NCBI RefSeq assembly: GCF_032337115.1
Contig: NZ_JAVXZY010000005.1
Span: 1 to 64,000 of the forward strand
Reading direction: 5' to 3'
DNA from: Roseateles_C aquae
Lineage (GTDB): Bacteria; Pseudomonadota; Gammaproteobacteria; Burkholderiales; Burkholderiaceae_C
Length of the DNA: 64,000 bases
The position numbers and the translations under genes are program-made. Shown here one piece after another: positions 16,042-24,482 of the stretch. The first letter of the stretch is position 1. Each line of letters opens with the position of its first letter. Below the pieces are notes generated by a model. The model had not been told where the DNA came from, made no database searches, and saw only the letters and a list, made by a program, of their open reading frames with translations.

Positions 16042-18138
16042 TCAGAGGCCGACCCGCAGGCTGAAGCGCAGGCTGCGCGGCTCCATCGGGTGGACCAGGC
16101 GCCCGGCCAGGCCCTCACCGCCGCCGCAGCCTGGGCCCTCGCGGCGTGTGCAGGCATTGCCCCAGTACTCGATATCGTGGGCCTGGGTGTTCAGCGCATT
16201 GAGCAGGTCCAGCCCGAGCTCCCAGCCGGGAGCCGGGCGCCAGCTCAGCCGGGCGTTGATGGTGAAGGCGCCACCGGCGCGCTGGCTGCCGCTCTCCTCC
16301 AGCGCATAGCGTCCGATGTAGCGCAGGCGCAGGCCGGCGCGCCAGGCCGAGCCTGGCTCGTAACTTGCGCTGATCGAGGTGCTCAGCGGGATCGCATTGG
16401 GCACCTGGCGGCCGCCGTTCTCGGCCTCGGCGAAGCGGGCGCGCGACCAGGCGAGATCGGCGTCAATCAGCCAGTCCCGGCCCAGGCGGATGTCGTTGGA
16501 CCATTCCAGGCCGATGCGGCGCGAGGCGCCGCGCGCCTCGGTGACGCCCTCGTCGCCGACGAACACCAGTTCCGAATCGAGCTCGGCCTGCCACAGACTC
16601 CAGCTCGATTGCCAGCCCGGCCCGAAGCGATGGCGCAGGCCGAGTTCCTGGCTGCGCGTGCCGGCCAGCATCGGCAGCGGGGCCTGGGCGCTGCCGTCTT
16701 GCGGGTTGACGCGGCTGGTGGCGCCGCGCGCGTCGTTGGAGCGGAAGCCGCGGCCCCAATGGGCGTAGAGCTCGGTCTCGGCGTTCCAGCGCTGCACCAG
16801 GCCCAGGCGGGGGCTGAGGCGGCTGTCGCTGGCCTGGCCGCCGTTGCCAGCGTTGAACTCGCCGCCCAGCGCCTGGACCTTGGCCTGCACGCGGTCCCAG
16901 CGCGCGCCCAGCACGGCACGCCAGTCCGGCGTCAGCGCCTGCTGGAGCTCGGCGAAGGCGCCCAGGGCGTCCTGGCGCACGCTGTCCTCGCGCACGGTGT
17001 GCTGCCGCACGCGATCCACCGTGTCGTAGAGACCCAGGGTCGCGATGCGGTCCTGGCGCCATTGCAGGCCCCAGCTCAGTTGCGCGGGGGCCAGGTCTTG
17101 CCACAGGGCCAGGCGCGGCTGTTTCGATTGCCAGGCGAAGCCCAGCAGCTTGCGGCGGTCCAGCTGCTCGTGCTGGTCGCCCTCCGGGCCCTGGATGAAG
17201 CCAGACGGTGCCGAGTAGAGCTGCAGACCGTAGTCGATCAGGTAGGCCGTGGCCTGCTGCTGCCAGCTTCCCCAGCGGCCTGCCCAGTCTGCGCTGAGGC
17301 TGTGACGGTGGGTGATGCCGCCATCGTTGGGCGAGAGCGTGCCGTAGCGGCCGATCTCGCCGGATTCGATGGCGCGCAGCGGCACATGTTCGCTGGCCTT
17401 CCAGCGCGCGGTGTAGCCCATCAGGCTGACGGACAGCCCGTCGAGCTCGTCACCCCGGGACCAGCGCAGCACCGCGTTGCGCCGCTGCAGGCCTTCCGGC
17501 TGATCCCAGGGGCCATCATTGCTGCTGGCTTCCAGCGCTGCCAGCCCCTCACCGCCGGCCACGGCCCGGCTGCCGGCCAGCAGCGCGCGGCGGAAGTTGT
17601 GCGGGCCCAGACCCAATTCGGCGAAGGGCTGGCGCAGCTCGCGCACATAGGCAATCCGCGAGGCGCCGGTGGTGGCGAAGTCGCCGTCCTCGGCCGCGAA
17701 GGCGCCCTTGCGGTAACGCAGGCTGTCGACCAGCTCGGGCATCAGGAAGTTCAGGTCCATATAGCCCTGGCCGTGGGCATGGCTGGCCATATTGACCGGC
17801 ATGCCCGACAACATCGTCGCGAAGTCGCTGCCGTGATCAAGATTGAAGCCGCGCAGAAAGTACTGGTTGGCCTTGCCGTCGCCGCTGTGCTGGGTGACGA
17901 TCATGCCGGGCATGGCCTCCAGCAGCTCGGCGGGACGCAGCAGTGGCTTGTTGGCCAGGCGCTCGGCACCGATCTCGCCCTGCGAGGCGCTTTCCGCGCT
18001 GCCCAGCACGGCCCGGCCTTGCACCTCCACCTTTTCCAATTCTTCGGCGTGAAGCGGCTGCATCAGCGGATAGCCAAGCGCCAGCAGCCAGGGCAGCGAG
18101 CGGACGGTACTGCGGGACGGGAATCGATTCGGTTTCAT
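16042..18138 (-). CDS. TonB-dependent outer-membrane receptor linked to the CobN-like module
   Basis: The 698-aa protein (ATG 18138) has a signal peptide ending near LHA, a TonB-box-like segment EKVEVQG, a plug domain (LRPAELLEAMPGMIVTQHSG, then FLRGFNLDHGSDF) and a long beta-barrel ending in aromatic/hydrophobic FSLRVGL. It differs clearly from the BtuB at 27800-29749. It lies 31 bp downstream of the exported CobN-like gene and 13 bp before bluB. The ligand is unknown; context suggests a corrinoid, porphyrin or cobalt chelate. No TonB gene occurs in the window. Confidence 0.9.
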   Translation of the reverse strand: MKPNRFPSRSTVRSLPWLLALGYPLMQPLHAEELEKVEVQGRAVLGSAESASQGEIGAERLANKPLLRPAELLEAMPGMIVTQHSGDGKANQYFLRGFNLDHGSDFATMLSGMPVNMASHAHGQGYMDLNFLMPELVDSLRYRKGAFAAEDGDFATTGASRIAYVRELRQPFAELGLGPHNFRRALLAGSRAVAGGEGLAALEASSNDGPWDQPEGLQRRNAVLRWSRGDELDGLSVSLMGYTARWKASEHVPLRAIESGEIGRYGTLSPNDGGITHRHSLSADWAGRWGSWQQQATAYLIDYGLQLYSAPSGFIQGPEGDQHEQLDRRKLLGFAWQSKQPRLALWQDLAPAQLSWGLQWRQDRIATLGLYDTVDRVRQHTVREDSVRQDALGAFAELQQALTPDWRAVLGARWDRVQAKVQALGGEFNAGNGGQASDSRLSPRLGLVQRWNAETELYAHWGRGFRSNDARGATSRVNPQDGSAQAPLPMLAGTRSQELGLRHRFGPGWQSSWSLWQAELDSELVFVGDEGVTEARGASRRIGLEWSNDIRLGRDWLIDADLAWSRARFAEAENGGRQVPNAIPLSTSISASYEPGSAWRAGLRLRYIGRYALEESGSQRAGGAFTINARLSWRPAPGWELGLDLLNALNTQAHDIEYWGNACTRREGPGCGGGEGLAGRLVHPMEPRSLRFSLRVGL

Positions 18139-18169
18139 GCAGGACGGACGGATGAGAGGGCGCTGGTGT

Positions 18170-21100
18170 TCACGCCAGGACTTGTTGATCGGGAGCCGGC
18201 CCGGAACGGAACCAGCGCCAGCTGGCACCGCTGGCCACCAGCAGTCCCATCAGCACCCAGGCCAGGGCGGTGGCCAGCGGGGCCTGGCCGGCGGCTGTGC
18301 GGAGCAGGCGGGCCTGCGCAACAGGCTGCAACTGCAGGCCGCGCACGACGGGCGGCTGGGCGGCGGCCGGCGGCTGCTGAGGCTTGGGTGCAGCGGGGCG
18401 CGACGCCAGTGGCTTCGGCAGCTGGCCTTGCACCCAGCGCTGCACGCCGGCCAGCTCGTCGGCGCGGCTGCGGGCACTGCGCAGCGCGGCATAGCGTTGG
18501 GCCAGCTCGCGGCGGGTGGCGGCGTCGGGCTGCCAATGTCCTTGCGCGGCGGCGCGGATCAGGCCGGCCAGGGTCTGCGCATAGCTTTCCCTGTGCTGGG
18601 CCAGCCATTGCGGCAGCTGCAGCTGGTGCTTGTCGCGCACCAGCACGTCGAACAGGCTTTGCCAGTGGTCGGGGCGCACAGTCTCGGGGGCCATGTTTTG
18701 CCAGCCGAGGGTGAACTGCACCGTCTTGAGCACCTGCAGCGTGCCGGCATAGCCCTCGTCGCGCTGGGCCTTGAGCCAGCCGGGGTGCAGGTAGCGGCTC
18801 TGCATTTCCAGTGCGATGGCGCGGCCGGCGCCTTCGGTCTGCTGCTCGGTGGCATCCTGCAGCTGGCTCACATGCAGCTGCAGGGCCTCCTTGCGGCCTG
18901 CGGCCTTGGCGGCCGCGGCCAGGCCGCCCAGGTACTGGAAGGGATCGTCCGAGCTGAGCATGGCGTAGAGGTGCGAGCTGCGCGACATCAGCGCCGCATC
19001 CGTGCGCTTGATCTGGGCCGAGAAGGCGGCGCGCGCGCTGCGCTCGTCGAGCGCCAGCGGCTCACCCGCGACATAGGGCTGGCTCATGCTTTGCAGGAAG
19101 AGCTGGCCCAGGCGCGGGTCTTGGCGGCGCAGGGCGTCGGACTGCATGGCCTCGGCCACGCCCGTGCCATAGGCGCCGACGTTGTTGCCGAACATCCGGG
19201 CCTGCGCCAGCTGCCGCGCCCGCGCCGGCTTCATGCCCTGCCGGCGCAGCTCCTGCTCGATCTCGCGGCTGTGGCGGGCGATGGCGTTGTCGCCTTCCTG
19301 CTCGGCCGCCGCGGCGGCCAGTGCCACGGCCTCGTCCAGCAGCTTCATCAGGCCGGGGAACTGGTCGCGGTAGGAGCCGGTGATGGACAGCAGCACGTCG
19401 ATGCGCGCATGGCCCAGCTGCGCCAGCGGCACGAGGCGCAGCTTCGTCGGCCGGCCGTTCTCGTCCCAGATGGGCTCGACGCCCAGCGCGGCCAGGGCCT
19501 GGGCTTCCATCAGGCCCTGGTGGCGCAGGGTCTCTCCGGCCCATAGCGACAGGGCCAGGCGCTGCGGCGGCTTCGGGCTCTTGGCCTGCTCGGCCCACCA
19601 TTGCTTGAACAGGCGCTGGGCGGCTTCGTAGGCCTGGGGCGTGGGCAGGCGGGCCGGGTCCAGGCCGCTCAGATTGCGGCCGGTGGGCAGGCTGTCCGGG
19701 TTGCGCAGCGGGTCACCGCCATAGGCCGCGGGCACGAAGCGGCCCTCCAGCGCGGCCAGCAGGCCCGGCAGCTCGCCTTCATGGCTGAGGCGGCGCTCCA
19801 GCTCCTGGGCGCGCAGGGCCAGCTGGTAGAGGGCGGGGGTGTCGATGGGCTTGCGGGCCGCGTGGTTGGGCACTGGGCCGTCGGGCAGGGCGGGGCGCAG
19901 ATCCAGCTCGCTGGCGGCCCGGGCGTCCTTCAGCGCCAGGTCCAGCCAGCGCGCCGGGCGGGCGGTGGCCACGCGCTCGTAGTCGATCAGGAAGGCCTCG
20001 TCGATGTCCTCGCCCAGCGCCTCGATCAGCGGCACGCGCAGCATCTGCAGGAGCGTGCCGCGGCGCTGGGCCTCATCGGGCACGCGGCCGAAGACGGCCA
20101 GGCCCTGCGGCTGCGAGCTTTGCGCCAGGCGGTCCAGGTAGGGGTGCAGCAGCTCCAGGAAGCCGGAGAAGTTGGCGCTGATCTGTGCGGCCGTCCAGCC
20201 CAGGTCGCGATGCAGCTGGTGCTCGACGAACTGCTCGACCATCTGCCGCTCCAGGCCCTGGCGGGTGGGGCCGGGGTCCACCGTCTCCCATTCATGCATC
20301 AGCTCGTGCATGCGGGCCATGCGGGCGTTGAAGCCGGCCGGCGCGAAGCTGGGCGTGCGGTGGCTGACCATCAGCGCGCGGCCGCGCCGCTTGGCGGTTA
20401 GCGCCTCACCCAGGTTGTCGACGATATAGGGGTAGATCACCGGCACGTCGCCCAAGGGCAGCAAGGCGTCGTCGTGCACGTCCAGGCCGCGCAGCTTGCC
20501 ATTGGCCCATTCCTGGGTGCCGTGGGTGCCGAAGTGGATCAGCGCATCGGCCTGCCGCGCCCAGCGGTAGACGGCGAGGTAGTGGTGGGACAGCGGCGTC
20601 TTGCTGCGGTGCTGCATGGCGTCGCGGCCCAGGTGCTGGTCTTCCTCGCGCGGGGGTTGGGGCAGCACGGCCAGCTGGCCCAGCTGCAGGCGCGGGATCA
20701 CGAACACCGCTTGGCCCTGCCAGCGTCGCACATAGCGACTCTGCGCCGGTGTCCCCCAGCGTTGCAGCATGGGCTGGCGCACGGCGGCAGGCAGGGTGTC
20801 AAACCAGCGCTGGTAATCGGCCAGCGGCAGGGCGGCGGCCTGGCCGCTGCGCAGCAGGGCGTCGAGATCGGCGCCGGGATAGTAGGCGGCCAGCAGGCCC
20901 TGCAGTCCCTGCAGCCACTGGGCCTCGTCACGCGGCTCGACGGCATAGCCCGCGGCCTGCAGGCCCTGGCTCAGCTGTTCCAGGCTGCGCGGCACGTTGA
21001 GGAAGCTGGCGCCGAAGTTGCTGGCCCCGGCGGGGTAGTTGTAGACGAACAGGCTCAGGCGCTTCTCGGCCGCCGGCTTGTCCTGCAGCGCGATCAGGCG

Positions 21101-22159
21101 CCGTGCCTTGGCCACCACGGCGGCGGACTGGCGCTGGATGAGCTGCGGCTCGGCGCCGCCCGCGGGATGGGCCACGACCAGCACGGGGTCGATCAGTCCG
21201 GCGCTCTCCGGTTGCGCCAGGTAGAAGGGGATGTCGCTCTGCGCGAGGCCGGTGCTGCCGCTCTCCCATTGCGCGATGTCGCCCTGGCGGTGAGGCAGGG
21301 TGGCCAGCACGGGCCTGCCCCAGCGCTCGAACAGGGTCTGCAGTGAGCCGGCCTTGGGCATCAGCGTGTGGGTGACCAGCAACTGGTGCACGGGCTCGCC
21401 CTGCGGGGCCAGCAGGGCCTGCAGCTGGGTCTCGTCCAGGGGGCTGGCGAAGGCCGCAAGCGCCTGCAGGCCCTGGGCCTCGAACTGGCGCAGCCAGGCA
21501 TCCAGCCAGGCCGTCTGGCCCTGGACGAAGTGGTAGCGGTGCAGCAGCACCACGACCAGCCGCGCCGCAGCGCCCCGGGCCCGCGCATCGGCCCAGCGGC
21601 GGGCCTCGGCGGCATCGGTCAGCAGGGCCGGCGCATCGGGGTGGTAGAAGCCACGCAGGGGCAGGCGCTGGGCGGCTGGCAGCTCGATCTGCCGGCCCTC
21701 GGCCTGTGCCTTCAGAACCTGGAAGGCGGCCTGCGTGTTGGTCGCGCCGCCGGCCTGCAACAGGGCGCGCAGGCTGCGCTCAGCCGCGGGTGGTTCACCG
21801 CCAGGTATCCACAGCGGCTGGCGCGCGTCCAGGCGTGGCAGCTCGGCCAGCAGCGCGCGCAGCCGCGTCTCGGCCACCGCATGGGGCGCGTCGATCCATA
21901 CCCAGCGCGCGGCCTGCACCAGACCCTGCAGTTGACGCTGGCGGGCCTGGCGATCCTTGTCGGCCACGGCCTCGCCCAGCAGCGGCACCTGCCAGCGCTG
22001 CAGCGTGATGCCGGCGGCCTGGGCCTCGCGCGCGACCAGCGCCTCGCGGGCGGCGGGCGTCACGTCGGTGGAGATCCACAGCAGCTGGGCCTGGGCCAGG
22101 CGGGCGATGGTCAGCAGGCCCAGCAGCAGAGCGTGCCGCAGCAGGCGGTCAATGCGCAT
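18170..22159 (-). CDS. CobN-like chelatase-family protein with signal peptide and C-terminal anchor
   Basis: The roughly 1,329-aa protein belongs to the CobN/BchH-type large chelatase subunit family; the core includes FGTHGTQEWANGKLRGL, YPYIVDNLGEALTAKRR and NVGAYGTGVAEAMQ. Unlike cytoplasmic cobaltochelatase CobN it begins with a clear signal peptide (RHALLLGLLTIARLAQAQ) and ends with a hydrophobic helix (LAWVLMGLLVASGASWRWF) and short tail, so it is predicted to sit in the periplasm anchored to the inner membrane. CobS/CobT chelatase partners are absent. The upstream genes encode a DUF2149/ExbD-like and an ExbB-like protein, and a TonB receptor follows. CobN-like proteins in Bacteroidetes haem loci (HmuS) have similar surroundings and remove metal from porphyrin, so metal insertion or removal outside the cytoplasm is plausible. 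The start is ATG 22159 or 22183, both overlapping the DUF2149 gene. Confidence 0.88.
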   Translation of the reverse strand: MRIDRLLRHALLLGLLTIARLAQAQLLWISTDVTPAAREALVAREAQAAGITLQRWQVPLLGEAVADKDRQARQRQLQGLVQAARWVWIDAPHAVAETRLRALLAELPRLDARQPLWIPGGEPPAAERSLRALLQAGGATNTQAAFQVLKAQAEGRQIELPAAQRLPLRGFYHPDAPALLTDAAEARRWADARARGAAARLVVVLLHRYHFVQGQTAWLDAWLRQFEAQGLQALAAFASPLDETQLQALLAPQGEPVHQLLVTHTLMPKAGSLQTLFERWGRPVLATLPHRQGDIAQWESGSTGLAQSDIPFYLAQPESAGLIDPVLVVAHPAGGAEPQLIQRQSAAVVAKARRLIALQDKPAAEKRLSLFVYNYPAGASNFGASFLNVPRSLEQLSQGLQAAGYAVEPRDEAQWLQGLQGLLAAYYPGADLDALLRSGQAAALPLADYQRWFDTLPAAVRQPMLQRWGTPAQSRYVRRWQGQAVFVIPRLQLGQLAVLPQPPREEDQHLGRDAMQHRSKTPLSHHYLAVYRWARQADALIHFGTHGTQEWANGKLRGLDVHDDALLPLGDVPVIYPYIVDNLGEALTAKRRGRALMVSHRTPSFAPAGFNARMARMHELMHEWETVDPGPTRQGLERQMVEQFVEHQLHRDLGWTAAQISANFSGFLELLHPYLDRLAQSSQPQGLAVFGRVPDEAQRRGTLLQMLRVPLIEALGEDIDEAFLIDYERVATARPARWLDLALKDARAASELDLRPALPDGPVPNHAARKPIDTPALYQLALRAQELERRLSHEGELPGLLAALEGRFVPAAYGGDPLRNPDSLPTGRNLSGLDPARLPTPQAYEAAQRLFKQWWAEQAKSPKPPQRLALSLWAGETLRHQGLMEAQALAALGVEPIWDENGRPTKLRLVPLAQLGHARIDVLLSITGSYRDQFPGLMKLLDEAVALAAAAAEQEGDNAIARHSREIEQELRRQGMKPARARQLAQARMFGNNVGAYGTGVAEAMQSDALRRQDPRLGQLFLQSMSQPYVAGEPLALDERSARAAFSAQIKRTDAALMSRSSHLYAMLSSDDPFQYLGGLAAAAKAAGRKEALQLHVSQLQDATEQQTEGAGRAIALEMQSRYLHPGWLKAQRDEGYAGTLQVLKTVQFTLGWQNMAPETVRPDHWQSLFDVLVRDKHQLQLPQWLAQHRESYAQTLAGLIRAAAQGHWQPDAATRRELAQRYAALRSARSRADELAGVQRWVQGQLPKPLASRPAAPKPQQPPAAAQPPVVRGLQLQPVAQARLLRTAAGQAPLATALAWVLMGLLVASGASWRWFRSGPAPDQQVLA

Positions 22160-22478
22160 CGGGCGCAGCTTCCTCGGGTACATAGATGACGCTGCCGTCC
22201 TTCAACTTGTAGGCCACGCCGGCCTTCACGCCCTGGCCCTCGCTGCTGCCGCCATTGCCGCGGTACTTGATCTCCTGACCGTTCTTGCGCACGACGATTT
22301 CCATGTCCGGCTCGCCGGCGCGGCGGATCACCGTCTCGTCGGCCTGCGACTGCTGCTGCAGGGCCACGGCCGTCAGCAGGGCGACGACCAGGACCAGGAA
22401 GACGTCGACGAGGTTGACGGCCGAGAGCATGGGGTCGTCGTCCTCTTCGGCGAGGATGTGCAGGCGCTGGTTGCTCAT
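22149..22478 (-). CDS. DUF2149 / ExbD-like membrane protein
   Basis: A 109-aa protein with an acidic N-terminus (LAEEDDDPMLSAVNLVDVFL), one membrane helix (VFLVLVVALLTAVALQQQ) and a short periplasmic domain with VRKNGQEIKYRG. The layout mirrors ExbD/TolR, with an Asp (VNLVDVF) at the membrane entry. It is encoded between the ExbB-like gene and the exported CobN-like gene, and its 3' end overlaps the latter. It probably forms a proton-driven motor with the ExbB-like protein, devoted to the CobN-like protein or the receptor; this is inferred from family and order. Confidence 0.85.
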   Translation of the reverse strand: MSNQRLHILAEEDDDPMLSAVNLVDVFLVLVVALLTAVALQQQSQADETVIRRAGEPDMEIVVRKNGQEIKYRGNGGSSEGQGVKAGVAYKLKDGSVIYVPEEAAPDAH

Positions 22479-22702
22479 TGCGGCACCCTTCGCACTGCGT
22501 GCTGTCCCGCCAGGCGGGAATGAGCCCCTTCGGGCGGCCGTGCGGTGTATGCCTGGGGCACCCTTCGCACTGCGTGCTGTCCCGCCAGGCGGGAATGAGC
22601 CCCTTCGGGCGGCCGTGCGGTGTATGCCTGGGGCACCCTTCGCACTGCGTGCTGTCCCGCCAAGCGGGAATGAGCCCCTTCGGGCGGCCGTGCGGTGCTC
22701 AT
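22475..22702 (-). CDS. 75-aa repeat ORF bridging the ExbB-like and DUF2149 genes
   Basis: The tandem 75-bp repeat stays open in this frame and encodes three nearly identical 25-residue units (ARPPEGAHSRLAGQHAVRR is the core). Its ATG (22700-22702) overlaps the TGA of the ExbB-like gene, and its TGA (22475-22477) overlaps the ATG of the DUF2149 gene, so both junctions are ATGA. No homologous function is known to me and the composition is not protein-like, so it may exist only to keep ribosomes coupled across the spacer. Reported because the reading frame is exact at both ends. Confidence 0.35.
   Translation of the reverse strand: MSTARPPEGAHSRLAGQHAVRRVPQAYTARPPEGAHSRLAGQHAVRRVPQAYTARPPEGAHSRLAGQHAVRRVPQ
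22483..22697. repeat. Tandem array of a 75-bp repeat, about 2.9 copies
   Basis: Copies start at 22483, 22558 and 22633; the last is truncated after about 65 bp. They are identical except for one visible base (22663, A instead of G). Each contains the inverted repeat CCCGCC-A-GGCGGG. The array fills the whole gap between the ExbB-like and DUF2149 genes, and the near identity indicates recent duplication. Confidence 0.95.
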
Positions 22703-23157
22703 GCCCAGCCCCTTTCCTTCTTGATGTCCAGCAGCTCGGCCAGCAGCCAGCGGCGGCGCACCGAGTAAACGACCAGGGCGATGGCCGCGGCCGTCATCGC
22801 CAGCACCACGCCGGAGAAGGCCGAGCCGAACACGGCCAGGGCCTGGTGCCCCTGGCCGGCGGCGACCTGCTGCAGGGCCGGGCCCAGCGGCACCATGGTG
22901 GCGATCAGGCCCAGCAGCGGGCTGACCCGGCCGAGCAGGCGGGCCGGCTCCAGCTGGCGCAGCACCTGCAGTTCCAGCTGCTCCAGCCGGCATTCGGCAC
23001 TGGCCTGCAGCAGGCGGCGGCCGCGGCGGCGCAGCAGCGCGTCCATCAAGGTCACGCCGGCGCTCCACAGCGCATAGACAAAGCCCAGGGCGACGAGGAT
23101 CAGCACCGGCCACAACAGGGCCTGGGTGATCTGGGCGAATCCGGTTTCAATCAGCAT
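22699..23157 (-). CDS. MotA/TolQ/ExbB-type proton channel protein
   Basis: A 152-aa membrane protein with a first helix (ALLWPVLILVALGFVYALW), a cytoplasmic stretch with RRRGRR, and two later helices including the family segment GRVSPLLGLIATMVPLGPAL and FSGVVLAMTAAAIALVVY. It is short for ExbB but has the conserved TolQ/ExbB core. Its start overlaps the cobB stop and its end overlaps the repeat ORF. With the DUF2149 protein it should form a small energy-transducing complex dedicated to this locus. Confidence 0.88.
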   Translation of the reverse strand: MLIETGFAQITQALLWPVLILVALGFVYALWSAGVTLMDALLRRRGRRLLQASAECRLEQLELQVLRQLEPARLLGRVSPLLGLIATMVPLGPALQQVAAGQGHQALAVFGSAFSGVVLAMTAAAIALVVYSVRRRWLLAELLDIKKERGWA

Positions 23158-24482
23158 GCTTGGGTGTCCGAGGCGGTGCCCTGGCCGGCCAGAAAGCGGG
23201 CAATGGTCAGGGGCTGGGAGTGGAAGTAATGGTGTAGATAGCTGGCACGCAAATTGCCAAGCGCATACAAGGGTTCTGCGGTGCGGCCGCCATTGGGGTT
23301 GCTGGCCTGGGCGATAGCCTCAAGAGGTGTGCCCATGGTCGAGTAGTGGAAGCTGTGGCCTCGCAAGGCCTGGCCGTGTTCGCATTCCGGCCACTGGATC
23401 GCTTGCAGGCCCAGCGCCGCCAGCCGTGGCTGCATCTGCGCCTGGCCCGGCAACAGCCCGGCCATGGGCAAGACCTGACCCTCTAGCGTCGTCAGCGACT
23501 CCAGCAGCACCAGCATGCCGCCGCATTCGGCCAGCAGCGGCTTGTTCTGGCGCAGATGCGCGGCCAGCTCGGCAAAGAAGCTGGGGTGCCGGCGCAGCGC
23601 CTCACCATGCAGCTCGGGGTAGCCGCCGGGCAGCCAGAGCGCGTCGCACTCGGGCAGCGGTTCGCCGGCCAGCGGCGAAAACAGCCGCACTTGCGCGCCC
23701 AGCTGACGCAGGCAGTCCAGATTGGCCGGGTAGATAAAGGAGAAGCAGGCGTCCTGCGCGACGGCGATGCGCCGGCCCGCCAGCAGCAGCGGCAGTTGCT
23801 CGGTAGCGGGTGCCTCGAAAGCGACGGGCTCGAAGCGGAAGCCCTCGCGCCGGCCGGCCTCCCAGGCATCGGCCCAGGCGTCGAGCTGCGCATCAAGCCC
23901 AGGCAATTCCAGCGCCTGCACCAGGCCCAGATGGCGCTCGGGCAGGCTCAGTTCGGCCCGGCGTTGGATGGCCGCGGCCAGCGGCAGTTCGGGCGGCAGG
24001 CCCTCGGCCACCATGTCCGCATGGGCGCTGCTGCCGACCCGGTTGGCGACGACGCCGCAGACGCGGATATCGCTGCGATAACGCGCCAGACCGGTGGCCA
24101 GCGCGGCAAAGGTCTGCGCCATCCCGCTGGCGTCGATCACGGCCAGCACCGGCAGGCCGAAGGCGGCGGCGAGGTCGGCGCTGCTGGGCTTGCCATCAAA
24201 CAGGCCCATCACGCCCTCGACCAGGATCAGGTCGGCGTCCCGCGCGGCTTCAGCCAGCAGCGCGCGGCAATGGGCCAGGCCGCCCATGAAGAGGTCGAGC
24301 TGATAGACGGGATGGCCGCTGGCGCGCTGCAGAACCATCGGGTCCAGGTAATCCGGGCCGGTCTTGAAGACACGCACCCGGCGGCCACGGCGCCGCTCGG
24401 CGCGGGCGATCGCGGCGGTGACGCTGGTCTTGCCGGAGCCGGAGGAGGGTGCGCTGATCAAGAGCGCGGCGCAGTGGCTCAT
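23151..24482 (-). CDS. cobB: Cobyrinate a,c-diamide synthase CobB/CbiA
   Basis: Glutamine-dependent amidation of the a and c side chains of (hydrogeno)cobyrinate. The 443-aa protein has a P-loop domain (ISAPSSGSGKTSVT; KTGPDYLDPM; EGVMGLFDG) and a C-terminal type I glutamine amidotransferase domain with LPGGYPELHG and the nucleophile in LLAECGGMLVL. The start ATG 24482 gives MSHCAALLISAP and overlaps the ABC ATPase stop by 4 bp; the longer frame is a shadow of the ATPase gene. Its product feeds cobO and cobQ encoded further down the operon. Confidence 0.95.
   Translation of the reverse strand: MSHCAALLISAPSSGSGKTSVTAAIARAERRRGRRVRVFKTGPDYLDPMVLQRASGHPVYQLDLFMGGLAHCRALLAEAARDADLILVEGVMGLFDGKPSSADLAAAFGLPVLAVIDASGMAQTFAALATGLARYRSDIRVCGVVANRVGSSAHADMVAEGLPPELPLAAAIQRRAELSLPERHLGLVQALELPGLDAQLDAWADAWEAGRREGFRFEPVAFEAPATEQLPLLLAGRRIAVAQDACFSFIYPANLDCLRQLGAQVRLFSPLAGEPLPECDALWLPGGYPELHGEALRRHPSFFAELAAHLRQNKPLLAECGGMLVLLESLTTLEGQVLPMAGLLPGQAQMQPRLAALGLQAIQWPECEHGQALRGHSFHYSTMGTPLEAIAQASNPNGGRTAEPLYALGNLRASYLHHYFHSQPLTIARFLAGQGTASDTQAC

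Noticed and set aside
16012..18714. 900-codon plus-strand frame opposite the TonB receptor
   Set aside because: Ala/Gln/Arg-rich antisense shadow in high-GC DNA with no domain; the receptor on the minus strand is clear.
18170..22159. Canonical aerobic cobaltochelatase subunit CobN
   Set aside because: Export signal, C-terminal anchor and lack of cobS/cobT partners argue for a different, periplasmic role.
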